Of a stretch of DNA of 64,000 nt, positions 52,556 to 63,625 are shown piece after piece. Under the pieces are notes generated by a model. The model saw nothing but the letters and a program-made list of their open reading frames with translations. It was not told the origin of the DNA and ran no database searches. The DNA is from Clostridia bacterium (lineage in GTDB: Bacteria > Bacillota > Clostridia > Christensenellales > UBA1242). Numbering within the stretch: the stretch's first letter is position 1; each line of letters starts with the position of its first letter. The translations under genes and the position numbers were made by a program. The DNA lies in contig JAAWCQ010000009.1 in assembly GCA_022793335.1 (NCBI GenBank), positions 1 to 64,000 of the forward strand. The letters are read 5' to 3'.

Positions 52556-53221
52556 CTAAAACAAATAAATTGTGATTGTCAGCAGCAGCAATGACAAAAC
52601 ATAAAGTGCATTTGAGATATATTCAAAAACTTTATTATTTGATGCAAACTTTTCAATAAGTTTATATGCCAGCATGAAGACTGCACCGAGAAGCATGAAT
52701 ACTGAGCTTAGTAAATGTTTTGAAGTCAATACAGCAGTCATAGCAAAGCCTAACAATAATCCAACGCCCAGCCAAACCAGTACTTCCATCACAATCGACC
52801 ACACTGACCAATCTTTTTTCACTGCACAAACAATTAGTCCAAGTCCAACGCCCGTCAAAATTCCGCCTACAAGCGACAAAATATTAAATTGCGAAAGAGT
52901 TATCGCACCTACAGCTAAAAGCGTCGTAGAGGCAAAACTAAGCACGCTGTAGATAATTAAATTGGCTCTACCCTCTATTTTTTGAGTTGTTTTGATTGTT
53001 TCTGTAATAAAAAGCACGCCAAGAGCAAGTATGAAAAATATAGGCAAAGCATTATTTAATTCTTTCAAATTTGCAGAGACAATTGCAAGTGCCAACAAAG
53101 ACAATATGGTAAGCCCTCTTACCAACAGTCCCTGCCAATCATTGCGTTTGTGAAAAATCGTGTAAATAACACCCATTCCGACGCATAAAACAACCAACAA
53201 AATAAAGGAAGCAAGTTTCAT
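52556..53221 (-). CDS. Polytopic membrane protein (about 8 helices)
   Basis: 221 residues, almost entirely hydrophobic, with about eight predicted membrane helices and short charged loops (HKRNDWQG, ETIKTTQKIEGRAN, KKDWSVW). It has a general resemblance to YhhN/TMEM86-type membrane proteins but lacks a motif I would trust. Function unknown. It is divergent from the next gene with a 77-bp gap. Confidence 0.65.
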   Translation of the reverse strand: MKLASFILLVVLCVGMGVIYTIFHKRNDWQGLLVRGLTILSLLALAIVSANLKELNNALPIFFILALGVLFITETIKTTQKIEGRANLIIYSVLSFASTTLLAVGAITLSQFNILSLVGGILTGVGLGLIVCAVKKDWSVWSIVMEVLVWLGVGLLLGFAMTAVLTSKHLLSSVFMLLGAVFMLAYKLIEKFASNNKVFEYISNALYVLSLLLLTITIYLF

Positions 53222-53298
53222 AGTTATATTGTAACCGAAATTTTAAATAAAACAAAGCAAATTTTAATATTTTTTTATATTTTATTCAAAATAAATAT

Positions 53299-53874
53299 AT
53301 GGACAAATTTAAAAAACTTTTAAAAGACTTTTCGCTATTTTTATCAGCCTTTGTGCCTATGTTTGTTTTAATTCTTGTCAAACTTGTCATCGACATGCTC
53401 AACAACAATTTATCTTTTAATGTTTTAAACTCTTTAAACTTTTCCACCCTTTTGCTTTTAATAGCAAGTGGAATAGGCGGGCTTATTTGGAACATTAAAT
53501 CAAATGGAAGCAGGCATGAAATTGAGATAATCGAAAGAGAAAATATTACTGACAAGCATTTTTTAGGTTATTTCTCCCTTTTTGTATTATTTGCATTGCA
53601 GTTTGACCTTTCACTTGTAAGCGGATATTGCATATTTGTTTTAATCATGATTTTTATAGGCATTGTGTATATTAAAAACTCGCTTTATTATATAAATCCG
53701 CTTTTGAATATTCTTGGCTATAACTTTTATGATGTAAAATACACTATTGTGGGAAGTGAGCAAATAAGAGAGGCAAAAATCTTTCATAAAGGTAATCTTG
53801 AAGCAAACTCGCGCCATTTTGTAAATATCAAAAATGACAACTTTACTTTTATAAACAACAAGAAAAAATCATAA
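53299..53874 (+). CDS. Four-helix membrane protein with a C-terminal soluble tail, possibly KwaA-like
   Basis: 191 residues: helices at about 10-32, 48-65, 88-104 and 108-130, followed by YYINPLLNILGYNFYDVKY and a beta-rich cytoplasmic tail. The NPL...LGY.FY motif after the last helix recalls the membrane subunit KwaA of the Kiwa phage-defence system, but the partner KwaB is not next to it. That similarity is by memory and weak. No ribosome site is visible before the ATG, so the start is uncertain. Confidence 0.6.
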   Translation: MDKFKKLLKDFSLFLSAFVPMFVLILVKLVIDMLNNNLSFNVLNSLNFSTLLLLIASGIGGLIWNIKSNGSRHEIEIIERENITDKHFLGYFSLFVLFALQFDLSLVSGYCIFVLIMIFIGIVYIKNSLYYINPLLNILGYNFYDVKYTIVGSEQIREAKIFHKGNLEANSRHFVNIKNDNFTFINNKKKS

Positions 53875-53894
53875 CAGATTTGTTATGATTTTTT
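53863..53894. terminator. Bidirectional terminator between convergent genes
   Basis: A 14-bp perfect stem AAAAAATCATAACA/TGTTATGATTTTTT with loop GATT. It overlaps the stop codons of both flanking genes. Confidence 0.88.
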
Positions 53895-54461
53895 GTTTAA
53901 TTCCGCATAGTTTATTTTCGCTTTCATGAGTGCATAAGAACGATATTGAGCATGTTTTATTTTAGGTCGTTGAAAGAAGAATATATCAACAGCTTCCCAC
54001 AGAAACACCCAACCTGCAATGGATAGCATTTCAAGAATGATGTCATAATCGAAAAATAGAGAAATTGCTACAATCACCCCAAAATAAACAATTCCAATTA
54101 AAGTAAGAAGCAAGGTCAACCACAAATTATGTTTAAGCTCTCTTTGATGAGCCAAAAATGAATTTTCATAATAATTGCGTATTCCCTTTTCATAAAGCAC
54201 TTTTTCACGATCGTCAATCACATTGCTGTAAAATTGCAAGGTCAAATCTTTTTTATGATGAATTGCCTTGGTCGAATGCTCCAAAAATGCTGCTGTTTCG
54301 CTGCTTATTAAAATATCATTGTCTTCACCATAAGGCGACAAAAAGCCCCTATCATCCAACACGGTGAGAGTGATTACCACCCGTCCTTCATCATCATAAA
54401 CTTGCTTTTCTTCTTTTGCAAGCTCTTTTGTCTTATCTCTTAATTGCTTTCGACTTATCAT
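53883..54461 (-). CDS. Two-helix membrane protein of unknown function
   Basis: 192 residues. A soluble N-terminal half (residues about 1-100) has VVITLTVLDDRGFLSPYGEDNDILISSETAAFLE, and two membrane helices (about 115-138 and 145-165, LWLTLLLTLIGIVYFGVIVAI and LEMLSIAGWVFLWEAVDIFFF) precede a basic tail. No family recognised. AGGAGA lies 5 nt before the ATG at 54461; a longer in-frame start has no support. Confidence 0.65.
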   Translation of the reverse strand: MISRKQLRDKTKELAKEEKQVYDDEGRVVITLTVLDDRGFLSPYGEDNDILISSETAAFLEHSTKAIHHKKDLTLQFYSNVIDDREKVLYEKGIRNYYENSFLAHQRELKHNLWLTLLLTLIGIVYFGVIVAISLFFDYDIILEMLSIAGWVFLWEAVDIFFFQRPKIKHAQYRSYALMKAKINYAELNKKS

Positions 54462-54523
54462 AATTTCTCCTGACATATATTTTAGCACATTTTAAGAAAA
54501 AACAAAATAATTTTAATAAAAAA

Positions 54524-54547
54524 ACATCTTATTTTTTGATGTTTTTG
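54524..54547 (-). terminator. Terminator-like hairpin
   Basis: On the minus strand AAACATC...GATGTTTTTTTA, a short stem with T-run. With another terminator upstream at 54652-54676 it frames about 100 nt that could be a small RNA, although no clear gene for it was found. Confidence 0.45.
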
Positions 54548-54651
54548 ATTTAACAATTGATGAGCAATTTTTAATTACTTACCACTGACACTATAACTTC
54601 CTATAATTCAAATTTATAATAAATACATCTTAAAACATGCAAACAGCAGAA

Positions 54652-54676
54652 TAAAAAAGGTGACCATCCGCCACCT
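54652..54676 (-). terminator. Terminator of the GtrA-like gene
   Basis: On the minus strand AGGTG...CACCT with inner pairing, followed by TTTTTTATT, 15 nt past the stop codon. Confidence 0.65.
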
Positions 54677-54690
54677 ATTTAAAAAACAAT

Positions 54691-55302
54691 TTATACTTTG
54701 CCCTCATTTTTTATATTTTTATCAGTTTTATTATGTATTTTTAAGACTTTTTCGATTTTCGACATAAATTTATCATTAAAAACCACAAATTTATCCCAAA
54801 CAAACTCAAGTACAAAATTGATAACCATCATAAGCGCTTCAACAAGAGTTCCGTTCCAGCCTATGTCTTTAAGTGCTTGACCACCGAAAACTGAAGCTGG
54901 TGTGAATGCGACATAAAATAGAAAAGCAAAGCTCATAGCCAGTGGAACATTGCTTGCAGACTTGAAAGTAAACTTTCTGTTGAAGGTGAAATTCCAAACA
55001 ACAGACAGTGCAAGGCTTATAAGATGACACGCCCACCAAACTTTCCAGCCAATAAGGTCAAACATAATTTCAAAAGAGACAATTTGAATTACACCGGCTG
55101 ATATAGAAAAACCCAAAAACTTTAAAAATTCAAAAAGCTCAAGCATTCTTGGTGAAAACTTTGATTTCTTCTCCTCTGTTTTTCCTTCATTATTGTCAAT
55201 AGTTTTTTCTTCTTTTTCTTGAATTTCTTCTCTTTCTTGAGGCAATTTTTCATCCTCTTTTTCCTCAATTTTATCTTCAAATTCTTCCATGACAATAATC
55301 AT
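54691..55302 (-). CDS. GtrA-like membrane protein
   Basis: 203 residues. A charged Glu/Lys-rich head (about 1-55) precedes four membrane helices with the GtrA pattern: FLKFLGFSISAGVIQIVSFEIMF, WWACHLISLALSVVWNFTFNRKFTF (the conserved WNFxxNRxFxF), a third helix and VEALMMVINFVLEFVWDKFVVF. GtrA proteins are thought to flip polyprenol-linked sugars for cell-envelope or teichoic acid glycosylation. The long acidic head is unusual. No clear ribosome site was found, so the start is not certain. Confidence 0.85.
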   Translation of the reverse strand: MIIVMEEFEDKIEEKEDEKLPQEREEIQEKEEKTIDNNEGKTEEKKSKFSPRMLELFEFLKFLGFSISAGVIQIVSFEIMFDLIGWKVWWACHLISLALSVVWNFTFNRKFTFKSASNVPLAMSFAFLFYVAFTPASVFGGQALKDIGWNGTLVEALMMVINFVLEFVWDKFVVFNDKFMSKIEKVLKIHNKTDKNIKNEGKV

Positions 55303-55432
55303 AGCACAAAATTATTGAAAAAGCAACAAATTTTTGTTTTTAACCCTTTCTGACAAACATTTTTTCTTAAAAACACTTGCCTTTATATTGTTTATTATAT
55401 ATAATATATATATATCTATTTAATATATATAA

Positions 55433-57436
<2,004 letters not shown>

Positions 57437-57444
57437 GGTGAGCC

Positions 57445-57966
57445 ATGAAAACTTCTTATTATACAAGATTAAATAAAATCGACCTTGAAAATTATAAACC
57501 AATTGCTATATCAGGCGATGAGGGAAGAATGGTGGGTTTCACAGGAGAAGGAATGAGAAAGCTTTCCCCTTATCCTTTCTTTAGAAAATGGAAAGCATTT
57601 GAAGATGAAATTGAAAACAAATTTAAAAATGGCCTACTTACAAAAGATGAGTACGGCCAATTGAAAGAAAAAAATCAACAAAGTTATATCGAAAAATTTT
57701 ATAATATAGTTTTAAAACCACTTGATGCTAAAGAAATTTACAATCAACTTGGTGAAAATGCAGTTTTGTTATGTTTTGAAAAACCTACAGAATTTTGTCA
57801 TAGATTTTTAGTTGCTGGATGGCTTGAATTAAATCTTGATTTACAAATTGATGAATTGGGCTTTGAAAATAATGATAAAGTGATTAAAAACAAACAAAAT
57901 TTAAAAGAAAAACTTAAAAATATAATCAAAAACGACAAAATGGAAGAAAAGGTTGATGATTTATGA
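57445..57966 (+). CDS. DUF488-family protein between the gyrase genes
   Basis: 173 residues. The core LLCFEKPTEFCHRFLVAGWLE matches the DUF488 C-terminal Cys/His motif (C-x-E-K-P-x-x-C-H-R). The family is small and its function unknown. The start follows gyrB by 8 nt (AAGGTGAGCC before the ATG) and its stop overlaps the next start (ATGA), so it is co-translated with both. Its lysine-rich C-terminal tail overlaps nothing else. Confidence 0.82.
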   Translation: MKTSYYTRLNKIDLENYKPIAISGDEGRMVGFTGEGMRKLSPYPFFRKWKAFEDEIENKFKNGLLTKDEYGQLKEKNQQSYIEKFYNIVLKPLDAKEIYNQLGENAVLLCFEKPTEFCHRFLVAGWLELNLDLQIDELGFENNDKVIKNKQNLKEKLKNIIKNDKMEEKVDDL

Positions 57967-58310
57967 TAGATGAAAAGAAATTTAATGAAATTTATGATAA
58001 GCTTGCTTCTGCTTTTGGAAAAGAGAGCGAAATGCGAATGTGCATTGAAGAAATGAGTGAGCTTACTAAAGAGCTTTGCAAGTTTATGCGTTACAGCCGC
58101 AACGACAAATCGGCTGAAAATGATGCAAAACTTGAACAAATAAAAAAGAATATCATAGAAGAAACTGCTGATGTGCTTATTACAGCCGGACAAATGAAAA
58201 GATTGTTTGGAGAGGCAGCGGTGGAAGAGATTATGAATTATAAAATTGAAAGAGGCGGCAAGATTGCTGATGATTATATTGCGTCGCACCAATTAGGAGA
58301 TAAAAAATGA
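57963..58310 (+). CDS. MazG-like nucleotide pyrophosphohydrolase
   Basis: 115 residues, all helical. Metal-binding motifs are [10 protein letters not shown] and EETADVLI (the EExxE...ExxD pattern of all-alpha NTP-PPases). It would hydrolyse a (d)NTP to the monophosphate and pyrophosphate; the base is not known. Its start overlaps the DUF488 gene by ATGA and its stop overlaps gyrA by ATGA, so the four genes form one tightly coupled unit. Confidence 0.85.
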   Translation: MIDEKKFNEIYDKLASAFGKESEMRMCIEEMSELTKELCKFMRYSRNDKSAENDAKLEQIKKNIIEETADVLITAGQMKRLFGEAAVEEIMNYKIERGGKIADDYIASHQLGDKK

Positions 58311-60916
58311 AAGAACATCAAACTAAAAAATCACTCGAAGAGATTTTTAAAGAGACCAAAGTCGAAAAGGTTGACACTGTTGACAACCTCAAAAAATCGT
58401 TTATGTCTTATGCTATGGCCGTCAATGTCTCTCGTGCAATTCCTGATGTAAGAGATGGCCTTAAGCCTGTTCATAGAAGAATTTTGTTTGCTATGGGCGA
58501 AATGAACAACTTCTATGACAAGCAAACCAAGAAATGTGCTCGTATTGTCGGTGATGTTATGGGTAAATATCACCCTCATGGTGACAGCTCTATTTATGAC
58601 GCTCTTGTCCGCTTTGCTCAAGACTTTTCTATGCGTTATCCTCTTGTCGACGGACAAGGTAACTTTGGCTCTGTTGACGGCGACCCTCCAGCCGCTATGC
58701 GTTACACAGAAGCACGCCTTGCCAAGATTGCGGGACTTATGCTTCAAGACATTGACAAAGAAACAGTTGACTTTATGCCAAACTTTGACAATCAAAATGA
58801 AGAGCCTAAAGTGCTTCCTGCAAAAATTCCAAATCTTCTTGTAAATGGTGCTGACGGTATTGCTGTAGGTATGGCAACAAACATTCCACCTCACAACCTC
58901 ACCGAAGTTTTGACTGGACTTCAAGCACTTATTGACGATCCAGAGATTGACATTGATGAGCTTATTAAAATCATCCCTGCCCCTGACTACCCTACAGGCG
59001 GTATTATTATGGGCAGAACAGCTGTCAAGCACGCCTATAAGACAGGCCGCGGTGGTATAATTGTAAGAGGACGGGCTGAAATTGAAGAAAATGACAATGG
59101 CAGAAGCCGAATTATTGTAACCGAGCTTCCTTATCAGGTAAACAAGGCTCAACTTATCATTCAAATCGCAGACCTTGTAAAAAATAAGAGACTTGAAGGA
59201 ATTTCAAACATCAATGAAGAATCTGACAGAAATGGTATGAGAATTGTCATTGATGTAAAAAAAGATTTCAATGCTCAGGTAGTTTTAAACTCTCTTTACA
59301 AAATGACTCAACTTCAAAAAGGCTCGGGTATCATTTTCCTTGCCCTTGCTGATGGTCAACCAAAGATTTTAAATCTTAAGGAAATGCTTACCTACTATCT
59401 TGAACACCAAAAAGAAGTGCTTATAAGAAAAACTCAATTTGACCTTAATAAAGCCAAAGAGAGAGAGCATATTGTAAAAGGTCTTGTTATTGCCCTTGCA
59501 AATATTGATGAAGTCATCAAAATCATCAAATCTGCAGACGATAAAGCTGATGCTTGCGTAAAACTTACAGAGAATTTTGAGCTTGACGAAATTCAAGCAA
59601 ATGCAATTCTTGAAATGAAGCTTTCAAAGCTTACAAGTTTGGAAGTTGAAAAACTTAAAGAAGAGCTTAGAGTGCTTGACGAGTTTATTCTTGACCTTGA
59701 AGATATTCTTGCAACCCCTGCCCGCGTTCTCAAAATTTTAAGAGACAACTTTGAAGAAATTAAAAACAACTATGGAGACAAGCGTAAAACTGAAATCAGT
59801 CTTGACGCTGGCGGCATCGACATTGCCGACCTTATTGAGAAGGAAGATGTAATAATTTCTATGACTCATCAAGGCTATATTAAACGCATGTCAACCAGTG
59901 AATATAAGGCTCAGAATCGTGGTGGCGTGGGCATAACTGCTCATAAAACCAAGGAAGAGGACTACATTGAAAACATGTTTGTCACCTGCACGCATGATGA
60001 CCTTTTGTTCTTCACAAATAAAGGACGCGTTTATTGCATAAAGGCCTATGAAGTGCCTGAAGCGCAAAGAACGGCAAAAGGAAGAGCTATTATCAACCTT
60101 CTCATGCTTTCAACTGATGAGAAAGTCACCACCGTTATTCCACGAAAAGATGACGCTGAAGGCAATCTTATTATGGCAACTCGAAATGGTCTTATCAAGA
60201 AGACTTATTTATCAGAATTTGAGTCAATCAGAAAGGTGGGCAAGATTGCCATTCACCTACTTGAAAATGATGAGCTTATTGGCGTGGAAGTATCTTCTGG
60301 CGAAGATGATATACTTGTGGCTTCTCATAATGGAAAAGCCATCCGCTTCAACGAAACTGATGTAAGAAACATGGGGCGTGACAGTCAAGGCGTAAGAAGC
60401 ATGAAGCTTTCTAATGACGACTTTATTGTTGACCTTGCCGTAATTAAGCCTGACTCTCAAATAATCACCATCTCTTCAAAGGGTTATGGAAAACGCTCAA
60501 GTGTAAATGACTACCGCGTTCAAAGTCGTGGTGGTATGGGTGTTAAAGCCGGCGTATTCAATGAAAAAACTGGTCACCTTGTTGCGTTAAAACAAACTTA
60601 TGATGACAATGACATTCTTCTCATTGCCGACAATGGAATTATCATTCGCACCCCTCTTACTGGCATAAGCCAACTTTCAAGAGTAAGCCAAGGTGTGAAG
60701 ATTATGAGACTTAAAGATGAAAACGAAATTGTAAGTGCAGCTCTTGTCAAGAAAGAAGAAGAAAATGAAAACGAGTATGACGAAAATAACGCACTGCAAG
60801 CAAATGAGAATGACAGCGAAGAAATGGAGTTAAATAACTTGACAAAGGAAGAAAATTCTGATAATCTTGGTAATCAAGAAAACAATACTACAAATTCTAC
60901 AAATGATGAAGAGTAA
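58307..60916 (+). CDS. gyrA: DNA gyrase subunit A
   Basis: 869 residues. The breakage-reunion domain has the active-site Tyr in [10 protein letters not shown], and the region equivalent to the quinolone-resistance segment reads [14 protein letters not shown], the sensitive-type Ser and Asp. The C-terminal beta-pinwheel includes QNRGGVG, where the canonical GyrA box is QRRGGKG, so the DNA-wrapping motif is altered. An acidic, Asn-rich tail ends the protein. Together with GyrB it supercoils DNA. The start overlaps the MazG-like stop; GGAG precedes the ATG. The length (869) and the beta-pinwheel favour GyrA over ParC. Confidence 0.96.
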   Translation: MKEHQTKKSLEEIFKETKVEKVDTVDNLKKSFMSYAMAVNVSRAIPDVRDGLKPVHRRILFAMGEMNNFYDKQTKKCARIVGDVMGKYHPHGDSSIYDALVRFAQDFSMRYPLVDGQGNFGSVDGDPPAAMRYTEARLAKIAGLMLQDIDKETVDFMPNFDNQNEEPKVLPAKIPNLLVNGADGIAVGMATNIPPHNLTEVLTGLQALIDDPEIDIDELIKIIPAPDYPTGGIIMGRTAVKHAYKTGRGGIIVRGRAEIEENDNGRSRIIVTELPYQVNKAQLIIQIADLVKNKRLEGISNINEESDRNGMRIVIDVKKDFNAQVVLNSLYKMTQLQKGSGIIFLALADGQPKILNLKEMLTYYLEHQKEVLIRKTQFDLNKAKEREHIVKGLVIALANIDEVIKIIKSADDKADACVKLTENFELDEIQANAILEMKLSKLTSLEVEKLKEELRVLDEFILDLEDILATPARVLKILRDNFEEIKNNYGDKRKTEISLDAGGIDIADLIEKEDVIISMTHQGYIKRMSTSEYKAQNRGGVGITAHKTKEEDYIENMFVTCTHDDLLFFTNKGRVYCIKAYEVPEAQRTAKGRAIINLLMLSTDEKVTTVIPRKDDAEGNLIMATRNGLIKKTYLSEFESIRKVGKIAIHLLENDELIGVEVSSGEDDILVASHNGKAIRFNETDVRNMGRDSQGVRSMKLSNDDFIVDLAVIKPDSQIITISSKGYGKRSSVNDYRVQSRGGMGVKAGVFNEKTGHLVALKQTYDDNDILLIADNGIIIRTPLTGISQLSRVSQGVKIMRLKDENEIVSAALVKKEEENENEYDENNALQANENDSEEMELNNLTKEENSDNLGNQENNTTNSTNDEE

Positions 60917-60940
60917 AGTTTACTCTAAGGGAGGCTTAAT

Positions 60941-63004
60941 TTGGAAATAAATGAACAACAATACCTCGAAGCAACTGAAAGGGTTTTGGAAAAGAAAGTT
61001 GGTTTAAGTGCTTCTAAACTCAAAAAAGCACGCGAAAAGCTTAAAAAAGGCATCAAAGAACAGGGCTCAAACTTTTCCGACCTTACTCGAGGTGAAGACC
61101 TTGCAAATTCTTACACCAGCCTTGGACTGCTGCAGGAAGAAGAAATGGAGCTTGAGCTTGAAAACAAGAGACTTGAGCTTCAATCTAAAAACCCCTACTT
61201 TGCAAGAATAGATTTCACGCCACATGGCAAAAAGAAAACACAAAATATCTATATTGGAATTGGCAATGTCATTGACGACAATAAGTTGTATGTTGCCGAC
61301 TGGCGCGCACCAATTTCAAGCATGTATTATGATTACAGTCTTGGTGATGCTTCTTTCTCAATCGCGGATGAAACATTTAATGGACGACTTGAACTTAAAC
61401 GACAATTCAAGATTGATGATGGAAACCTTGTATCTTATTTTGACACCGATTTGACAATCAATGACGATATTTTGCAAGAAATCTTGTCACAAAATGTTTC
61501 GATTAAGATGAAACAAATTGTCTCCACTATTCAAAAAGAACAAAATTCAATCGTTCGAAATGACACCAATGAAAATATGCTCGTTCAAGGCATAGCAGGC
61601 TCTGGAAAAACCTCTATTGCCCTGCACCGTGCAGCTTATCTTTTATATAAACACAGAAAAACTATAAAAAGCAGTGATATTACTATTGTTTCACCAAACA
61701 ATATATTCTCAAGCTATATTTCAGATGTTTTGCCTCAACTTGGTGAAGACAACCTTGTTGAAACCACTTTTGCTCAGCTTGCAAGGGCAGAGCTTAAAAA
61801 AGGCATACAAAATCGTGAAGAAATGCTTGATGAAATTGCAACCTCTCCTTCACAAGAGCTTTTAAATGAAATTTCATATAAATCTTCTTATGAATACCTT
61901 GATGACCTTCTCCGCTTTCTTAAAGGGCCTTTCCTTGAAACATATTCGCCTCAGACATTAAAATATCTTGTAAGCGAAAATATGGACGGAGAAAAGGAAT
62001 ATGTTGAATTTACTGCTGAGCAGACAAGTGAGCTTTTCTTTAAGACTTTCAAGGGTTATGACCTTTATGAGCGCATCAACAAGATTGCTTGGCAATATGC
62101 AATGTATTTCACAGAAAAAAGACATTATTCAAAAGAACAAAACAGAGCTTTAAAAGAGCGTTTTAAAAACATCCTATACAAATTTTTGCCTGTGAGAGAT
62201 ACAGATAAGGTTTTTGAGATATTTATGGCAAGAGAGGGCTATAAAGTTTCTAAAAATAAGAAAATAAGTTATATGGATAAAGGCACCTTCATGGCAATCA
62301 AGCATTTTATCTATGGAATAGACCACGATTTCTCAGCAAAATATCTCATTATTGATGAAATGCAAGATTTCACCCCTGTTGACTTTTATATGTTTAAAAA
62401 GATTTGGGCTTGTCCTAAAATTATGGTTGGCGATGTCCATCAATGCATTGAAAAAAATGTGACTGATGAATATCTTACAATCACTGCAGACTTTTTGGGC
62501 TGCAAACTGCTCAAGCTTAACAAAACTTATCGTTCTACTAAGGAAATTGCAAAATTTGCAAACCACCTTGTTGGACTTGATAATATTGAATTTGTAAACA
62601 GAAGCGGAAGTGAGCCTGCAATTTATCAAACTGAAAACCAAGCAAAAGCTATTAAAGAAATAATTGAAAAAGAGTGCAAAAATCTTGAACACATTGCAAT
62701 CGTTTGCAAATGCCACAAAGAAGCTGAATTATTGCACAAAAAACTTCATGAAATCATTGATTGCAAATTGCTTGTAAATCCAGAAGACTACTCAAGTCGT
62801 GTGCTTATCACCTCTTGTGCAACCGCGAAAGGCATTGAATTTGATGCTGTAATTATTCCAAACTGCGACAACGAAAACTATCGAAACACAGTTGATAAGA
62901 ATATTATCTATGTATCAAGCACTCGTGCCCTTCACAAACTCTACTTTACTTGCAGCAAAACACCTTCAACTTTCATTAAAGACCTTAATGTGATAAATTG
63001 TTAA
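60941..63004 (+). CDS. helD: HelD-like UvrD/Rep-type DNA helicase
   Basis: 687 residues starting at TTG, chosen because GGGAGG ends 6 nt before it. An N-terminal coiled coil (LKKAREKLKKG, then EEEMELELENKRLEL) inserts in RNA polymerase channels in known HelD proteins. Helicase motifs: Walker A GIAGSGKTSIALHRAAYLL, motif II IIDEMQDFTPVDFYMFKKIW, GDVHQCI, motif IV LNKTYRST and motif V-VI ATAKGIEFDAVIIPN with YVSSTRALHKLY. HelD releases stalled RNA polymerase from DNA in Bacillota. The gene follows gyrA by 24 nt. The symbol is a family-level assignment. Confidence 0.85.
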   Translation: MEINEQQYLEATERVLEKKVGLSASKLKKAREKLKKGIKEQGSNFSDLTRGEDLANSYTSLGLLQEEEMELELENKRLELQSKNPYFARIDFTPHGKKKTQNIYIGIGNVIDDNKLYVADWRAPISSMYYDYSLGDASFSIADETFNGRLELKRQFKIDDGNLVSYFDTDLTINDDILQEILSQNVSIKMKQIVSTIQKEQNSIVRNDTNENMLVQGIAGSGKTSIALHRAAYLLYKHRKTIKSSDITIVSPNNIFSSYISDVLPQLGEDNLVETTFAQLARAELKKGIQNREEMLDEIATSPSQELLNEISYKSSYEYLDDLLRFLKGPFLETYSPQTLKYLVSENMDGEKEYVEFTAEQTSELFFKTFKGYDLYERINKIAWQYAMYFTEKRHYSKEQNRALKERFKNILYKFLPVRDTDKVFEIFMAREGYKVSKNKKISYMDKGTFMAIKHFIYGIDHDFSAKYLIIDEMQDFTPVDFYMFKKIWACPKIMVGDVHQCIEKNVTDEYLTITADFLGCKLLKLNKTYRSTKEIAKFANHLVGLDNIEFVNRSGSEPAIYQTENQAKAIKEIIEKECKNLEHIAIVCKCHKEAELLHKKLHEIIDCKLLVNPEDYSSRVLITSCATAKGIEFDAVIIPNCDNENYRNTVDKNIIYVSSTRALHKLYFTCSKTPSTFIKDLNVINC

Positions 63005-63249
63005 GTTTTGCTGGAAATATTTGCAAAAATCGCAAAATTTCAATGAAAACAACTTAAATTTTATAAAAAATTCTTGCTGGCGGGCTGTTTAAAAAAAGTT
63101 TGTCCAGCAAGATTATATTTGTAAATAATTTTACAAAATAAAAACCAAAAATATTCATTAAATATACAAATATTCACCACTTTCGTATTTTTATACATTT
63201 TGGCTTATAAATAACTCGGACATGATTATATAAACATAATCTTATATCA
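63005..63249 (+). other. Gene-free AT-rich gap after helD
   Basis: Holds one hairpin, TCTTGCTGG (63072-63080) with CCAGCAAGA (63104-63112), a 9-bp perfect stem with a 23-nt loop and no following T-run; it probably ends the gyrB-helD transcript weakly. Otherwise A/T-rich with no open frame, and no promoter that I trust. Confidence 0.5.
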
Positions 63250-63450
63250 AATTTTGACACAAATTTTTCATTAAAATTACACACAACTTGAAAATTTATT
63301 AAAAAAAGATGGCAAAAATAGCCAAATTTTTAAAAATTTGTGTGTGTAAATGTGTATAACTTAGGGAGTTATCCACATAAATAGCCAAAATGAATAAAAA
63401 TTAACACAAATGTATAAATATTTACTTGTGTAAATGTGGATAACTTTATG
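63250..63450. other. Candidate replication origin (oriC): DnaA-box cluster
   Basis: Three sites fit TTATNCACA within 93 bp: TGTGTATAA at 63351-63359 (minus), TTATCCACA at 63369-63377 (plus, perfect) and TGTGGATAA at 63435-63443 (minus, perfect). Weaker variants such as TTACACACA (63277-63285) and TGTGTGTAA (63341-63349) are near. The surroundings are AT-rich and the region has no reading frame. It follows gyrB-gyrA, which often lie near oriC in Bacillota. dnaA is not in the window, so this is suggestive only. Confidence 0.5.
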
Positions 63451-63625
63451 GGTATAACTTTTTTGGAAAAAATGCTGTTTTTACCCATTTTTTATCTTAT
63501 AAATGAAATAAAGTATATAGGAAAGCAAAGTCAAATTTTGATTTTTTATTTATAATTAAACTGAAAAAATCAAAAATTATGCAAATTAGCTTTCTTTAAT
63601 AGAATATTTGAAAAAAGGAGAATTT

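Noticed and set aside
58331-59164. 277-codon open frame antisense to gyrA
   Set aside because: Same reason: overlaps a highly conserved coding sequence and resembles no protein.
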